The notes below the pieces were generated by a model that was given only the letters and a program-made list of their open reading frames with translations, searched no databases and was not told the DNA's origin. A stretch of 64,000 nucleotides of DNA from Moniliella sp. 'wahieum' (Eukaryota > Basidiomycota > Moniliellomycetes > Moniliellales > Moniliellaceae): contig RSEE01000046.1 in the NCBI GenBank assembly GCA_003971905.1, positions 310,001 through 374,000 on the forward strand, read 5' to 3'. Positions 1 through 11,920 of the stretch are shown one piece after another; position 1 is the stretch's first letter; every line of letters begins with the position of its first letter. Position numbers and translations under genes: made by a program.

Positions 1-241
1 GGAGGGCAGCAGGCAAGAGGGCGGGAGGGACAGAGGCCAAGGTGGGACCAACGGGAAAGAAGAAGGGCTGGGCTGAGGCATGCACAGGAGTGGGGCACGG
101 GCACAGAAAAGACGCGGCGGGCAACAGGGAGGCGAGAAAGAGAAAGGTACGGAGCGGGACGCAACGGAACGGAACGGTCATGGAGAAAGCGAGACGGGAG
201 AAGAGGGCGGGAGCAGGGTGTTAATCAAACCAAACCAACCA
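1..241. other. 3' flank of RSP5, no gene seen
   Basis: This purine-rich, GC-rich stretch follows the stop codon of the minus-strand HECT ligase. Reading frames are open only because stops are rare in purine-rich DNA; no domain or splice signal was seen. Confidence 0.6.
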
Positions 242-2701
242 CTACACTACGACGCCGAACCCGGCGCCTTCCTCAATAGCCAGCGAGAGCTTTTGTTCGA
301 GTGTGTCCTTGTCCGGGTAGGTGGCAGGTCGATACGGTTAAAGCACGTGTGAGATTTAGGCAGGGCATTGGTTCGCCTGACTTTTCAATGGTGAACCGGC
401 GAGGTCCGTCGGACCCTTGGAGGTCCTTGAACCCGTTGACGGGGATACGCGAGGTGCCCGTGACAATGTAGGAGACGGTTGCGCCGTTCGGCGGCCAGGA
501 ACGCACGCATTCCCAGAACCATTGTACCACCTCATCTTGTTCGAGAAGCCGCGGTAGTCGGTCCAGCGTTTCCAGTCTTCGCAGTCGATTTCCGACATGC
601 CGCCAATCAACAGTTCCAATTCGCGCTCGTCAAACACGTTGATCAGGTCTTGCGGAATGAGCTCGGTAAAGCCAGCGAGGAAAGCCTTGAACTGTTCCTC
701 GACACGCTTGCGAATACGGTAGTCCACCATCAAGTTGACGTACTCGGCCTTGTTCTCGTCCGTCACATCTTCCGTCTCTCCGCCTGGCTTGAGGGGCTCG
801 GTGAGGATCTCACCAAAGTTGTCGACGACCGTGGTGAACGTCTCTCTCGATAGCACCTTCGATCGGGTTGTCCAGCATCCACTGGAGCGAGCGGTAGTAG
901 TCCGCGTCCACACTCTCCATATCCTTCAGAGTAATCTTCTTCTTGAGGATCATCTTGTAGAACGAGACGATAAAGTACGCGTCGAGGAACGGCGATGGAA
1001 GATGGCCAGACCGACCACACGACCAATAAACTTAAAGTAGTTCAGATGCTCGGGATTGATGCCCGAGTGCGGGTTGATCTGGAGCGTGTAGTTGTCATGC
1101 GCCGAGTACTCAAACAGACCATAGAAAGGGTTGAACATTTCGTGCGACAAGAAGAAGAACTCGCGCGATAGACCACCATAGTCCAGACCATCTTCACCGT
1201 CAAACTTGATCATCAACCGTTTCTTGAGATCGTTGGGCTGTTGCCGCATAATCTCCGCATACGAATCTTCGAAAATGTTGGTCCGACGTACCTTCATGTG
1301 GCACTGCCCAGGAATCGGACGCAAGGCCGGCTGAGAACGGAAGTAAATCAGCTTCCGACGGAAGTCGCGCTTGTACTGCGGCACGTTCTGGTCCAAGCTC
1401 GACGGCAAACGCGGGTCATCCCACGTGGTGGTCTTGGTGTTGTGGTCCACAAAGTACACACGCGCCGTCGCCGTCAAGCGCATTTCCCACCACTCGGCAG
1501 CGGGCCCAATTGGGACACCGACTGCGGCTGCACCGTCAGACGGTTGCGATCCGGCCGAGAACACGGAGCAGTTGCTGCCTCCGGGGATCGACCCAGGTGG
1601 TGGTACGAGTGTTGTGGTCAACAAAGTAAGTCCGGCCCTCGGGGTGGTACGTGCTCCCAACCACTAGGAAGCGGGCCCGAACCAGACGACGTTCCGTTGC
1701 CCGAAGCAATAGCTGCCCCAGACGAGGTCGAGGATGCACCCCCATTGTCCACACCCAGCATGTCGTCGGGCAGAGCACGGTTAAAGTTGCGCTCGCGCTC
1801 CGCCGCGCCTCCGTTGCGCGCGCCGCATCGTTAACGCTCGCATTCGTCGACGGCCGGTTCCAGGTGGTGGTGCGGGTGTTGTGGTCACATAGTACGTACG
1901 GCCCAGTTGGTCAATCCGCCTCTCCCACCCCAGAGGCAGGGCGCCGTACTCATCTGAGCGTGGATCTGAGTACGGGGGACGGACGAGTCAGCGGCCGAGC
2001 ACCAGTCGCAGCCGCAACGGCAGGCGGGGCAGTAGCAGGGGCCGCGCTGGAGGTAGCGACGGCGGCGGCGGGAGTGTATCGCTCGTGTCGCGTCCGTTGG
2101 CGCCCGACGCACGACGGCTGGTGGGTTGGCTAGTGCCAGTTGCCGCAGACGTGTCGGCAGAGGTGGAGGTGACAGGTTCGGTGGACCCGGTGGTGGCAGC
2201 GGGGGCATTGAGGTTGGTGTTGAGCTCAATATGAGCTTGCCGTGAACAACGAGGTTGTCGTTCGACTTGCGCAGATCGCGGGTCAAAACCTTCTTGCCTC
2301 CCAGTTCGAGGTCGATGAACTCGCTGACCTTGATGTTGGCCACGCCGAGAAAGCCCTGGTCGCGCTTCTTGAACTTTTTGTGGTCAAAGATCTGGATGGT
2401 GAGGATGGATGCCTCGGTCACGTTGCTGCGTGGTGGTAGTGGTGGGGGGAGGGCACGCGGGTCAGGAGGGGTTCGGTGGTGGCGAGAGCAGAGCGCATAC
2501 GTACACAACAAACGAGTCGTTCCAGTAGGGGTTGAGGGACTTTTTGATGGGCTGGGTGGTCTGGGTCTGCTCGCCGTCGACGGTGACGATGGCAAAGGGG
2601 TCGGGGAGGCGGAAGACGTCGCGCTTGGCCAGGCCATCGGCAGCCAGGACGGTGACGCGGATCTTGCGCAGCGAGCTGGAGGGGTTGCGGGGGTTGACCA
2701 T
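242..2701 (-). CDS. RSP5: NEDD4-family HECT E3 ubiquitin ligase (Rsp5-like)
   Basis: HECT-type E3 that transfers ubiquitin to membrane and transcription substrates, recruited through PY motifs. Reading down the minus strand: ATG at 2701 opening an N-terminal C2 domain ([20 protein letters not shown]), an intron at 2504-2426 (GTACGT...CAG) inside C2, then three WW domains near 1945-1860, 1690-1590 and 1520-1385 (each with HNTRTTTW or HNTKTTTW), then a HECT domain from about 1350. The HECT domain shows [13 protein letters not shown] and [18 protein letters not shown]. The catalytic Cys lies in SHTCFNR, codon 345-343. The stop is at 244-242. Domain order and size match the family. Several one-base losses break the frame, for example near 540, in the WW1 HNTRTTTW stretch near 1890, and between WW1 and C2. 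A full-length conserved protein is recovered if they are corrected, so I treat it as functional. Confidence 0.93.
2505..2701 (-). other. RSP5: RSP5 exon 1
   Basis: The exon runs from ATG 2701 to 2505. The donor GTACGT starts at 2504, the intron is 79 nt, and the acceptor GCAG ends at 2426. Joining gives ...FVVNVTEAS, as expected for the C2 domain. Confidence 0.8.
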
Positions 2702-2819
2702 AGCGGTGGTCGGGCGGGGGGAGATGGTGGCGAAGACGAGGCACAGCCGTTGGCCAGCAGCAGCAGGGCGCCTGGGCCGACGCATGATGCGTCACCAGGT
2801 TTGGTTCAGCCTGAGCCGG

Positions 2820-2887
2820 CTGGTGCCTGCTGGGCGCTGGTGCCTGCTGGGCGCTGGTGCCTGCTGGGCGCTGGTGCCCGCTGGCGC
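2820..2887. repeat. 17-bp tandem repeat, about 4 copies
   Basis: The unit CTGGTGCCTGCTGGGCG is repeated three times exactly, followed by a diverged copy, just upstream of the RSP5 start. Confidence 0.9.
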
Positions 2888-3200
2888 TGCGGGCTGGGGC
2901 CGCCCGAGTGGCTTAGGTCAGCCGAGCAGCTGCACCCGGCGCACGACGGCGCACAGGGGCAGTGTGCGTCGTCTTGCAACTTTGCACCAGCGCAGCACAC
3001 TGGCGCCCGGCCTGCGCATCCATCGGCCTACACTGGCCGCGTGCGACGGTGGGGAGAGGGGGGGCCCGGCGGTGGGCTGCACACTGCCCCCCCTGCCCTG
3101 CTCGGCCACACCTGCCCGCCGCTCTCGGGTGACGCGTGACGCGTGACGCAGCGTGTCCCACGTTGAAACCAGCAAGGAGCACAGCAGAGCACCATCGATG

Positions 3201-3230
3201 CGTAGCCTTGCGTAGCCTTGCGTAGCCCCG
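3201..3230. repeat. 10-bp tandem repeat
   Basis: The unit CGTAGCCTTG occurs about three times. A related GCGTAGCC follows at 3237-3245. Confidence 0.85.
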
Positions 3231-3982
3231 CGCAGCGCGTAGCCCTTTCCCGCTAGGGAGATGACGCTGATCACCGACCACTTGCGATCGCTGATCCGCT
3301 TTTCCCCCGATGACCCGATGACCCGATCAGCAGCCTAACTCCGAGCGGCGGAACGGGGCGGAAAGGGGCACGCACCAACACCAAGCGTTCTCCCTGCCCC
3401 CGAGACACGCTTCCAGCTGATGCACGTTTCCTGCTCTACGACCATCCGCCCTTGGCCGTTCCTACGTCCGCCATCGCGCTGGCCTCATCACAATCCCCCC
3501 GGTTCTTCTACAAAACAAGCCCGTCCAGTGGGAGCACGTAAGGTGCGTAACGAATAACGAGTAATCCACAGTTTGCTACACGACTGAGGCTGTGTGCTCC
3601 TCCCGCTCAGCTGGCGGTCTTTGCAGGATGCTCTCCTGGGCAGGAGCAGGCAGGAGCCCGAGTAATCATCAACGCCGTCAGTGCTCAGTACTCAGTGTAA
3701 TCCACAAAAGGGCCGTCGCGGCGACGGAAAGCAGACGATGGTCAATGCGGTTGCTGAGGCTATGCAGCGGTGAGGCTTGCTGGGGGCTGCTCCACAAGCA
3801 TAACCGGTAACCGGTAACCAGAGTAACAGTAAGCAGTTAGGATTACCGAAGGGTTACATGCGTAGCCTGCGTAACTAGGTAGCTCGTAACGCCTAACTCG
3901 CGCATAACCGGTAGGGAAGAAATGACGGGAACTGCCGGGCTAGGAACGGGATTTAGGCGCAGCTCGTCCGGAATCATTAATC

Positions 3983-4001
3983 AGTACTCAGTCTGAGTAC
4001 T
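3983..4001. repeat. Perfect palindrome AGTACTCAG-T-CTGAGTACT
   Basis: Nine-base arms with a single central base. The half-site recurs singly elsewhere (near 3690, 9801, 19485), so it may be an organism-specific intergenic word or a binding site. Confidence 0.8.
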
Positions 4002-5564
4002 CAGTGCCCGTGCGCACAAGCATGCTAGTGGACCATGGGGCCTTGGAACCGAGTCTTGGAAATAAGGCGGGCGTGTTTGAAGCTTGAAGCTTCCATAGCA
4101 TTTGTGCAACTTGGTAGAAAGTCGTGCAGGGACCATTGTGCCCGTCTGGCCCCGGCCTTCCTCTCGTCGCTGAGCCACTCACTACTTGAGATGCAGTGGT
4201 GCTGGAAAATGCGCCGAGAAGCGCCTTGCCGGACCGGCGTGTGGACCGGGTTAGGATGAATACCGTACCTGGTCCCGTTCCACGGTGTAAAGTGCGTGAT
4301 TTCCAGGGGGGCGTCGAGAGTCTTGCTATATATGCTCCTCGATCGCGATGTGAAAGGTGTGGGCGCAAGGTGCACGGCGGAGTGTATTTTTGGAGAACAT
4401 TGCGAGAGGGGGTGGGGGAGAATGTCGGGAAGATTACACGGATTGCATCCACGTATCTAAACGTTTGGCCGCTGACATGTGACACGAACGCCACGCTTGA
4501 GTGCATGCATGCACGAACGCAAGGCAAAAAATGGGCGATGGTTAATGGAGGCGCATGCGCACGTGACAGAATGGGCTTGAACGTTTGAAGGGTGAAGCTT
4601 GAAGCTTGAAGATTCAAGTTGAGTGCTGTGTAATGCATGTAAGAGGCGCACGTGTGCTGAGGCTGGCTGAGGCGCTGAGGCGGGCGGCTGAAAAAAATGC
4701 GAGGCAGCACCCGAGGCGGCGGGCGTGGGCGTGCGGGGTGGGGACGGGGCCAGTGTGGGGTTCGAAACTTGGCGTGGGTGCGGGAAGCGAGGCGGTGCTG
4801 GGGCGGCTGGGGCGCGGGAGTGGGCGGTGCGAGGCGAGCCGTGGTGGATGTGGGATGAGATCTGGGATGTGGGCAGATGCAAGCGGCTGGATGGCGCAAA
4901 CCATGCGCCAAGTGCGCCGAGTGCGCCGGCAGGGCAGAGGGCGAGCCAGGGCAGCATGCCAGCGCGTCTGCCTCGGGGAGGCAGGGCCATGCACCGGCAT
5001 GCTCGGGGGGCGACGGCCATGGTGTCATCGCCCAGGGCCTCAGCCCAGCAATGCGTGGCACAATGGAAACTGGCCTGCCCCTCGCCTGCGCCATCCAACA
5101 TCCCCCGTCGAGCATCGCCCATCTTGCATCTGCGCCCGAAAAAAAAAAATGGGGCACGGCGGGTGTGGTGCAGCCGGACGACGCGGCACGCGGCACGGCA
5201 GAAGCAGCAGCAGCAGACCGCAGCGCGTCTCGCGCCGGGTCAGATCTCAGATACACAGACAGCCCATGTGGCGCCGTCGCAGCCGCCGCAGCCTGCCCAG
5301 CGAGCATGGCGCCTGGGGCGCCGCCAGCCTGCGCTATACGCCGCCGGCCGCTGGTTAATGAGATCGGAGAGCAACGTGTCGTGCTTGCGCTCTTCTCCGG
5401 CTTCTCCAGGCAGCCACCTCAGTAATCATTTCGTCCTCTCCTCATCCCCATCCTCCACCCTCGTCTGTCTCCACCACCCCTCCCTTGCCGTGCCACGTCC
5501 TCCCCAGCCTGGCAGCTACGCTCCCCGTCCCCACACAGGAAACGCAGCATCCATCCGTCGCACC

Positions 5565-6761
5565 ATGCCCCGCGAGCCAGAACGCGGTCGCAGAGCCAAC
5601 CCCAAGCCGCTTCTCGCTGCCTCGGCCGACGGTGATGCCGACGCAGCCGCCCTCTGGTTTGCCGACGATTCCTGTGCTGTCTGTGCTGGCCCCGTCGCAC
5701 CCGGCAGTCTCTTCTGCAGCGCTGAATGCCGCCAGCGCGACCACAGGGCCCCTCCGCTCCCCTCTGCGTTTGCCCTTCGCCATGACCACGCCGAGTCACC
5801 AGCCTTGCTTGCCTCGCCCCAACCCTTCCACCATCCGCCCCAGGCGCCTCCTTCAATGCGCTCCCCTTCCCCCGCATTGTCGGCGACCACACGTCGGGCC
5901 ACCGTCCTGCCTTCCGCCACCGCTCCCACTCCCTCTTCCACTCCTCTTGCGCCACAGCCCCACCCGCCCCGCCGCAGCTTTCCACCGCGCTCGCCCGAAC
6001 CACACACCATGCCCAGCGGCAGTCCAAGTGGCAGTGATGTCGAGTCGGAGCAGTCACCCGGCACGCCCTCGCCTCGCTTGGCTTCGCTCCGGTCGCCTAC
6101 CATGCGCTTTGCTCGCAAACCCGGGGCGACCAACATGCCTGCTCCCGTGCTCCTCGCCAGTCCTGCCTTGACAGCGACCACACGCCGGGCACCCGTGTCT
6201 GCCAGCACCACGCCTGCGTCACCGTGGATGATTGTCGACCACCCATCTCGTCCCTCACCGTGGCATGCGCCGCACCAAGCGCCGTCCCACCCGCACCCTA
6301 CCATTCTTGAAGATTCCGACTCGGATGCAGCGTCGTGCATCTCGGGCTTTGACCTGGGCCCGGCAGCCGGTACGAAAGAGACGGGATTGGTGGAACCCAT
6401 CAAAGCGTCTTGCTCCACCTCGGTGGCCTCGGTGGCCTCAGTGGCCTCCGTCACCAGTGGTGCAGCACCTGCCATCCGCCCCCCTACTTCAGTCACTGCC
6501 ACCACGGTCCTCACGGTGGCCCATGTTCCTCCCCACTCCCCTCCTAGCCAAGACCCGCTTCTTGCCCTTCGCACTGCGCTCAACAAGACCTGCATTGGCA
6601 GTACCAACTTCTCCTCCGCGGCCCATCCTGGTCCTGAGGAGCGGCACCAGCGGCCGCTCCCTGCGCACGCAACTACCGATCTCGCTACTACGTTCGTCGA
6701 GCGCGGCCGGCAGGCGAGACCTCCCCCCCCCGTGGCCGGCTGGCAAGGCCGTCTCCCCTGA
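5565..6761 (+). CDS. Ecl1-type zinc-finger protein, C-terminus uncertain
   Basis: From ATG 5565 the protein carries an N-terminal finger with Cys37, Cys40, Cys51 and Cys55 (CAVCAGP...LFCSAEC). This is the layout of the fungal Ecl1 life-span/stress factor family, which is otherwise disordered. The rest is Ser/Pro/Thr-rich with a DSDSDAAS acidic patch near 6316, as is usual for the family. The literal frame stops at 6761, right after a C10 homopolymer (6721-6730). One missing or extra C there would let the protein continue toward 7100 or beyond, possibly through the hexamer repeat at 7085-7150. Family assignment rests on the Cys spacing only. No intron is evident. Confidence 0.6.
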   Translation: MPREPERGRRANPKPLLAASADGDADAAALWFADDSCAVCAGPVAPGSLFCSAECRQRDHRAPPLPSAFALRHDHAESPALLASPQPFHHPPQAPPSMRSPSPALSATTRRATVLPSATAPTPSSTPLAPQPHPPRRSFPPRSPEPHTMPSGSPSGSDVESEQSPGTPSPRLASLRSPTMRFARKPGATNMPAPVLLASPALTATTRRAPVSASTTPASPWMIVDHPSRPSPWHAPHQAPSHPHPTILEDSDSDAASCISGFDLGPAAGTKETGLVEPIKASCSTSVASVASVASVTSGAAPAIRPPTSVTATTVLTVAHVPPHSPPSQDPLLALRTALNKTCIGSTNFSSAAHPGPEERHQRPLPAHATTDLATTFVERGRQARPPPPVAGWQGRLP

Positions 6762-7084
6762 CCATGGTCGCAGCTACGCCCCGCTCGACGCGGTACCTCG
6801 TCCGATCCCGATATGGACAGCGCCAACGCGTCTTGCCTGACCGAGGAGGGGAGCGTTGGCGTGGCCGGTCCCCAACTCGGTTTCCACGCTCCAGTTCTCG
6901 CCGTCGCTCGCCATCGCCTCCGCGCCGCGGGTCTCGTCGTCACGCTTCCGACACACGCGATCCGTCTCGCTTCGTCCTGGGGTCCAACGGGCTAGGCCTT
7001 GCACCCACCAACGCTGCTGATGGTGCGTTGGCGCGGGGGTGGGCATGGGGCGCGAAAGTACACGTACAAGTCCAAGTACAACAG

Positions 7085-7153
7085 CGGCGAATGCGAATGT
7101 GAATGCGAATGCGAATGTGAATGTGAATGCGAATGTGAATGCGAATGCGGATG
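7085..7153 (+). repeat. Hexanucleotide repeat (GYGAAT)n
   Basis: About eleven copies of GCGAAT/GTGAAT. Read as coding this gives alternating Cys-Glu on plus or His-Ser on minus. It lies just past the literal stop of the Ecl1-type gene. Confidence 0.9.
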
Positions 7154-7621
7154 CTGTGCCGAGCCACGACGGAGAACGGTTTGTGCGCCGGCTCCTAGTC
7201 GGGGGACGGTTGGCTTGACGGAGCGGTCCAACAGCCGGGTACCTTGTTCGCCTTCTTCCTCGTCCGTCTTGGGCCGTCGTCGCGCGCTCTCGCTGCATCT
7301 CATTCGTGGAGCCCACCCGACTCCGCTCCGGATCCAGCCGCACGGAGCCTGAGCGCGTGAGGCATGTGAGCATGTGAGCGTGTGAACGTGTGTGCTCCCC
7401 AAGCCTTACTGCTGCCACCGCCTTTGCCCACTTTGGCACGACGTTGCGCTGCCAGTTTGTCTAGTGTCTGTCCTGTTGCATTCTGATCGTTCGCTTCCGA
7501 TCCCTCTGCACTTCAAAACGCGTTCCCTTCCCTTCCCCATCTACATTACATTACATACCTTCCCTGCATGACCTTGCCCCCTCCCCATTCTCCCTTCTTC
7601 CTCCTTTCTCCTTTCTCCTTC

Positions 7622-7655
7622 TCTACTCTACTCTACTTTACTCTACTCTACTCTC
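7622..7655. repeat. CTACT/CTTTA pentamer microsatellite
   Basis: Tandem TCTAC-type pentamers inside a longer pyrimidine-rich stretch (about 7575-7680). Confidence 0.8.
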
Positions 7656-8674
7656 ACCTCTCCTATATCCTACCCTCCCAGGGAGTGTCCTGAGTGCGAA
7701 GCTCTGTGCGCCTTGTAGCATCCTCCTGAGGCGCATTCTATCCTTTTCCCCCACTTTTCTCTCTCCTGCATTCTCACCGTCCGGTGGGACTCGTTCTGCA
7801 TACGAAACAAAAGCCTGTATTCGACGTCCGCGAGTAATCTCAATGAACCTGGGGACTGCAACGATACGATATCTCAGCTGCACCACTACCATCTTGTCGT
7901 GCATGTAGCATGTAGCATGTAGCTTTGAGGCCATTGGCGCTATAGGGAAGTCAAAGAAAAATATATACACTGCTTGCTTCGACGAAGGCGAATTGCGGCG
8001 AATGGTTTTCAGTATTTTGGAAGATGAAGTCTGCATTCCAGCCCAAATTTTCGCTGGTACCGAGTTTGTCCTCGTCTCCCGTCTGTGGCGCAGATCCTGG
8101 AGAAACAGTAATCATTAATCATGCATCATTGCATCAGCATCGCATCCTGCATCCTGCACCGCTCGTGCATCAAGCATCGTTCATCGAACCGTGCATCCGC
8201 CATCTCCGAGATGGCAAACCCAAAATTTATCCCAGATAGCATGCCATCTCCGTTTTTCTCTGCTCTCCGCTCTCCGCATGCGATACTCACGCATTACACA
8301 TTGATGCACATGTGTCACAGTGATAAGCACCGTGGAGGTGAGAGAGAGTTCCACCTGGGCTCTTGTGAAACGCCCACAGTTTCGCGACGCCGCACGCCAT
8401 CTCCGACCTCAGCCTCAGCCACAGATACCTCAGCCTCAGCAGAGCCCATTAATCATTCTCGACATTACGATCGACATTGACATTGACCTCAATCATCTCA
8501 TTCATCCTTGCAGCATGCATCAGGCATCACGAATCGACCAGCGTCTGATAAGCCTAGCGCTAAGCGGCTGCTTGAGACAGCTTGCGCCCGCTTGCGCCTC
8601 TTGATTAAAGATGGTGAGCTTTGCGCCACGATTTGAAACCGAGGCTGCAGCTGCATGGACTTGGCAAGGCGTTG

Positions 8675-8715
8675 TGATCATGTGACATGTGACATGTGGC
8701 ATGTGACATGTGATT
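8675..8715. repeat. CATGTGA heptamer repeat
   Basis: About five tandem copies of TCATGTGA/CATGTGA-type units. Confidence 0.85.
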
Positions 8716-9655
8716 CATGATAGGCGGGTAGGATGACGCGTGACGCAGAGGGATGTGATTCTGATCAATGATCGATGTCGATGATCGAATGGGCCAACCA
8801 AGAACAAACAAAACTCCGAACGACCAGGCGAGCTCGTTCCTCCTGCTTCAGGGCTTCAGTCTTCAGTATACCAAAGGTACTCGATAACTAGTTGACTGCA
8901 TGTGATGCTACGGTGACAGGCGACATCACATTGCCAAGAAGCCTCATTGCCATGTCGTGTGGTCAGCGTCAACGCCGGAACGGCAGCCATCCGGCTCGAC
9001 ACAAACGTGGACAGCCGCAACGCCTTCGACTTCATAGCGTGCATTCGGTTGGGGCCGAGCGGTCTCAGTAAGGGCTAAGGGAAAGGGAAGCGGGGGGAGT
9101 AAACGTGCGTGATAAGATCGATAATTCGAGAACCCACAGGTCAGTTCTGAGAGGTGGGAGATCTGAGAGCCAACAGAGTGCAAAACAACTGAAGCCTGCA
9201 CTGCGAAGAAAATATACCGGAAATGGAACGTGCCCCGCATTGGAGTGCCGCGAAAGTGGAGACAGCTGCGCTTGGCAAACCATGGAGAGGTCATTTGCGC
9301 ACTAGAAAGAATCAATAACATATGAGAACCTCATTGGAGATGGTTCACCTGACGGCCTGAACGCTCATGCGTGTCTACCATGCTCATTCGTATCCACGCG
9401 CACGACATTCGGTAGGGAAGTGAATGTGGGTGGCAGAGGGTCCTGCCCTCCTAGCCTGCCGTGGTTGCTACGTGTGACTCTATATAGAGTTCTGGTTTCC
9501 GAATTGGGTAGCACCAACAAATAAAAAAGCACGCACCGAAAGAGGAAGGTGTCTGTACGGACAGCGTTTTTGCCCCAGTTTTAAGCCTTGCAAAAGTGAT
9601 GCAAATGAAACAGGATACGATAGTAGGACGCATGTGACACCACGAATGCAGAGGT

Positions 9656-9799
9656 GAAGGAGGGAGGGAAGGAGGAAGGAGGGGGAAGGAGGAGGAAGAG
9701 GGAGGGAAGGAGGAAGGAGGGAGGGAGGAGGAAGGAGGAGGGAGGGAAGGGGGAGGGAGGGAAGGAGGAAGGAGGGAGGGAAGGAGGAAGGAGGAGGGA
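9656..9799 (+). repeat. 144-nt uninterrupted polypurine tract
   Basis: Every base on the plus strand is A or G, built from GGA, GGAA and GGGA units. Such tracts can adopt triplex or G-quadruplex structures. Confidence 0.95.
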
Positions 9800-9838
9800 T
9801 AAGTACTGAGGGCACGGGCAGCGAGGTGGTTTCCAGCC

Positions 9839-9870
9839 ACGAGCCGGCCAGCAGACTGGTGCCGGCTCGT
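9839..9870. repeat. Perfect 10-bp inverted repeat, 12-nt loop
   Basis: ACGAGCCGGC is followed 12 nt later by its exact reverse complement GCCGGCTCGT, just downstream of the polypurine tract. Confidence 0.85.
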
Positions 9871-11920
9871 AATAACGGAACAGGCCTGCCCCTTGGTCCC
9901 GCCTCAAAAAGAGACCTGGTCCCGTGGGCTCACACGGGGTAGCCATTGTATTTCCGGTATGCCCCTGGTGCCGGCAGATCGCCTCCTGATGGCGAGATTG
10001 TTTAGATGAGCAAGTGGGACGTGGTGGGTTCGCCGCGGCCGGGCTGTCGCCGAGCTGGACTGCCTCCTGGTGCACCCGCCTAGTGAGCCTGGTCACTGGT
10101 CAGGACCTAGACTTCCGACCGTTTCTCCATTTCATCGCCTTCCGTCGAGAAGATCAGTGCTGTCACGGGGCGGGCCCCGCCAAGGGGCATCCCCAGGCTT
10201 TGCGGGTACGATCCCTTAGGAGACGGTAGGTCGAATCACCGTAGTTTCGGACTTGGGCTGGTTGGTGGCTCCGAGCGGAGCTAGGGGAGAGGAGAGGTCT
10301 TTGGTGGGGCGGCTGCACGTGTGACAAGGCTGCGTCGGCACCGGCTTTTTGGCCCGTAGTAACGTGTCTGAAGCCTCCGGGACTTACGGTCGAGAGGAGG
10401 CAGCGGTGGGCAAAGACTGCCTTAACGGAGACCGCACAGAGACTTGAAATCAACGCGGCTGCAGGAAAAGGCTCGCGCGACTGGACTGATGGATTGCTGC
10501 CGGACGATGTCGGAAGAGGAGTCGGGATCTAACATAAGAGGAAGCTGTCTGTACTGGATCAATTGGCTGGAAAAGGGTAGGAGTCGGACGGGATAGGCGG
10601 GAAAGGACGAGAGAGTGAACGAAGTAGGACTGGAACCTGGTGCGCTCTCTTCGCTGGCCTTGAGCTGTGACGGTCCCCGCGCCTGTTGGCTAGCTGATCT
10701 ATCCTTCGGGGCCTGAGCCAGGGCACGCGTCCGATCCTCAGGGGGAACAGCTATGATTTACTTCTACTGTTGTGCCTGCCCCTGCCTGACACTTGACGCG
10801 CAAAGGCCTTTCAGACGCGCTCACATATGGTAAGTGCCCAGCTTGACACTCACTTATGTCAACGTGTGAGCTAGCACCGTAAGTCACCAGCAGCTCAAGT
10901 GAGTATAATAGTGCCCACTATGAGTACTCCAGCAAGTCGCGAATAGGCAAACTCAAAGTGGCGCTCTCGATTAATGACTAGACCATCGAGCACTGCTGCA
11001 GGGGGCTGGTAGTGTTGCGGCGTTAGACAGGTATTAGCTTGCCTATAGGCCCCTGGCGTGGCCCAGATTGGCCTGTGCGCACAGATTGGCTGCACCACAA
11101 GCGCGCCTCCTTTTAATCTCCTACTCCTCTGTGGTTGCATCCTGTCTCCTCACCACCGACCCTCTCATTGCGCCCATAGCAACTGGTATCCCATCTCTGC
11201 AGCCAGCACATCGCAGAGTGTTCTGTGCCAAGGCGCAACAGCTCCATTTCTTCCCCTGTCCACCAACATTACCATCGTTGCTGCCAGCACCGCCTGCTGC
11301 CCGCCTTCCTCGTCCCGCCCCATCGCTCGGTACTCTCCTCGCTGGTCTACATTGCTGCCGCACGTCTCCATTCCCTCTCCCGCCACAAACGTCCTCGTCT
11401 CGTCTGTATCGCTGTTGGGCGCCCCCTCTGCCCATGGCCCAGTCCCCCTCTCACTGTCTGCATTGCTTCTATTGTACGTGTTCTCTTGCCCGCCAGCACT
11501 CTGTTACTGACCCGGCCCTGCCGCCTACACAGACTCCCCCTCGAGGGCCATCTTGTCCTCGTTTCACCTGTTGGTCTGCAGCGCCATTGTACGTGTCCGC
11601 TTCCTCCGCATTCCCCTCGCTTCTGCTGACCTTGTGGGCGCATGCGTGCTGTGCATGCACCCTTTCGCTCGCCTTCGACGCGCCCTTGTCCGTCTGCTCA
11701 CTTTGGCTGTCTCGCTCGCATGGTTTGCCTCGCTTGTGGTCCTCTCGCTTGGCTGGTCTGCCTTGCCATCGTACGTCTTCCGTCCTTCGCGCTTGGAGTT
11801 GTTCTGCCACTAACACTGTCTGCCCAGTTGTGCATGCACGGAATCCCATGGTTTGGTCATCTCGCCTTATTCGCCTCGGACAGCCCGGAGGGTACCTGCC
11901 CACGGGAATAGGCCTCCGTT

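Larger units (their letters stand above)
2702..5564. other. Repeat-rich spacer between RSP5 and the Ecl1-type gene
   Basis: I see no conserved coding signal. The spacer holds a 17-bp tandem repeat (2820-2887), a 10-bp tandem repeat (3201-3230), a palindrome (3983-4001), GAAGCTT-type repeats (4592-4616), and many GTAACC/GTACTCAG words. It probably contains the promoters of both flanking divergent genes. Confidence 0.55.

Noticed and set aside
4725..5564. N-terminal extension of the Ecl1-type gene in the same frame
   Set aside because: Low-complexity Arg/Gly/Ala-rich translation of GC-rich spacer; the zinc finger sits near the N-terminus in this family, so ATG 5565 is preferred.
9451..10096. 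Minus-strand open frames across 9.5-10.1 kb
   Set aside because: Mostly translations of the purine/pyrimidine tract (poly Ser/Pro/Leu); no retroelement motif could be identified.
10590..10740. B-box-like GGTTCCAGTCC (minus) suggesting a tRNA
   Set aside because: The flanking bases do not form a T stem and no matching acceptor stem is present.
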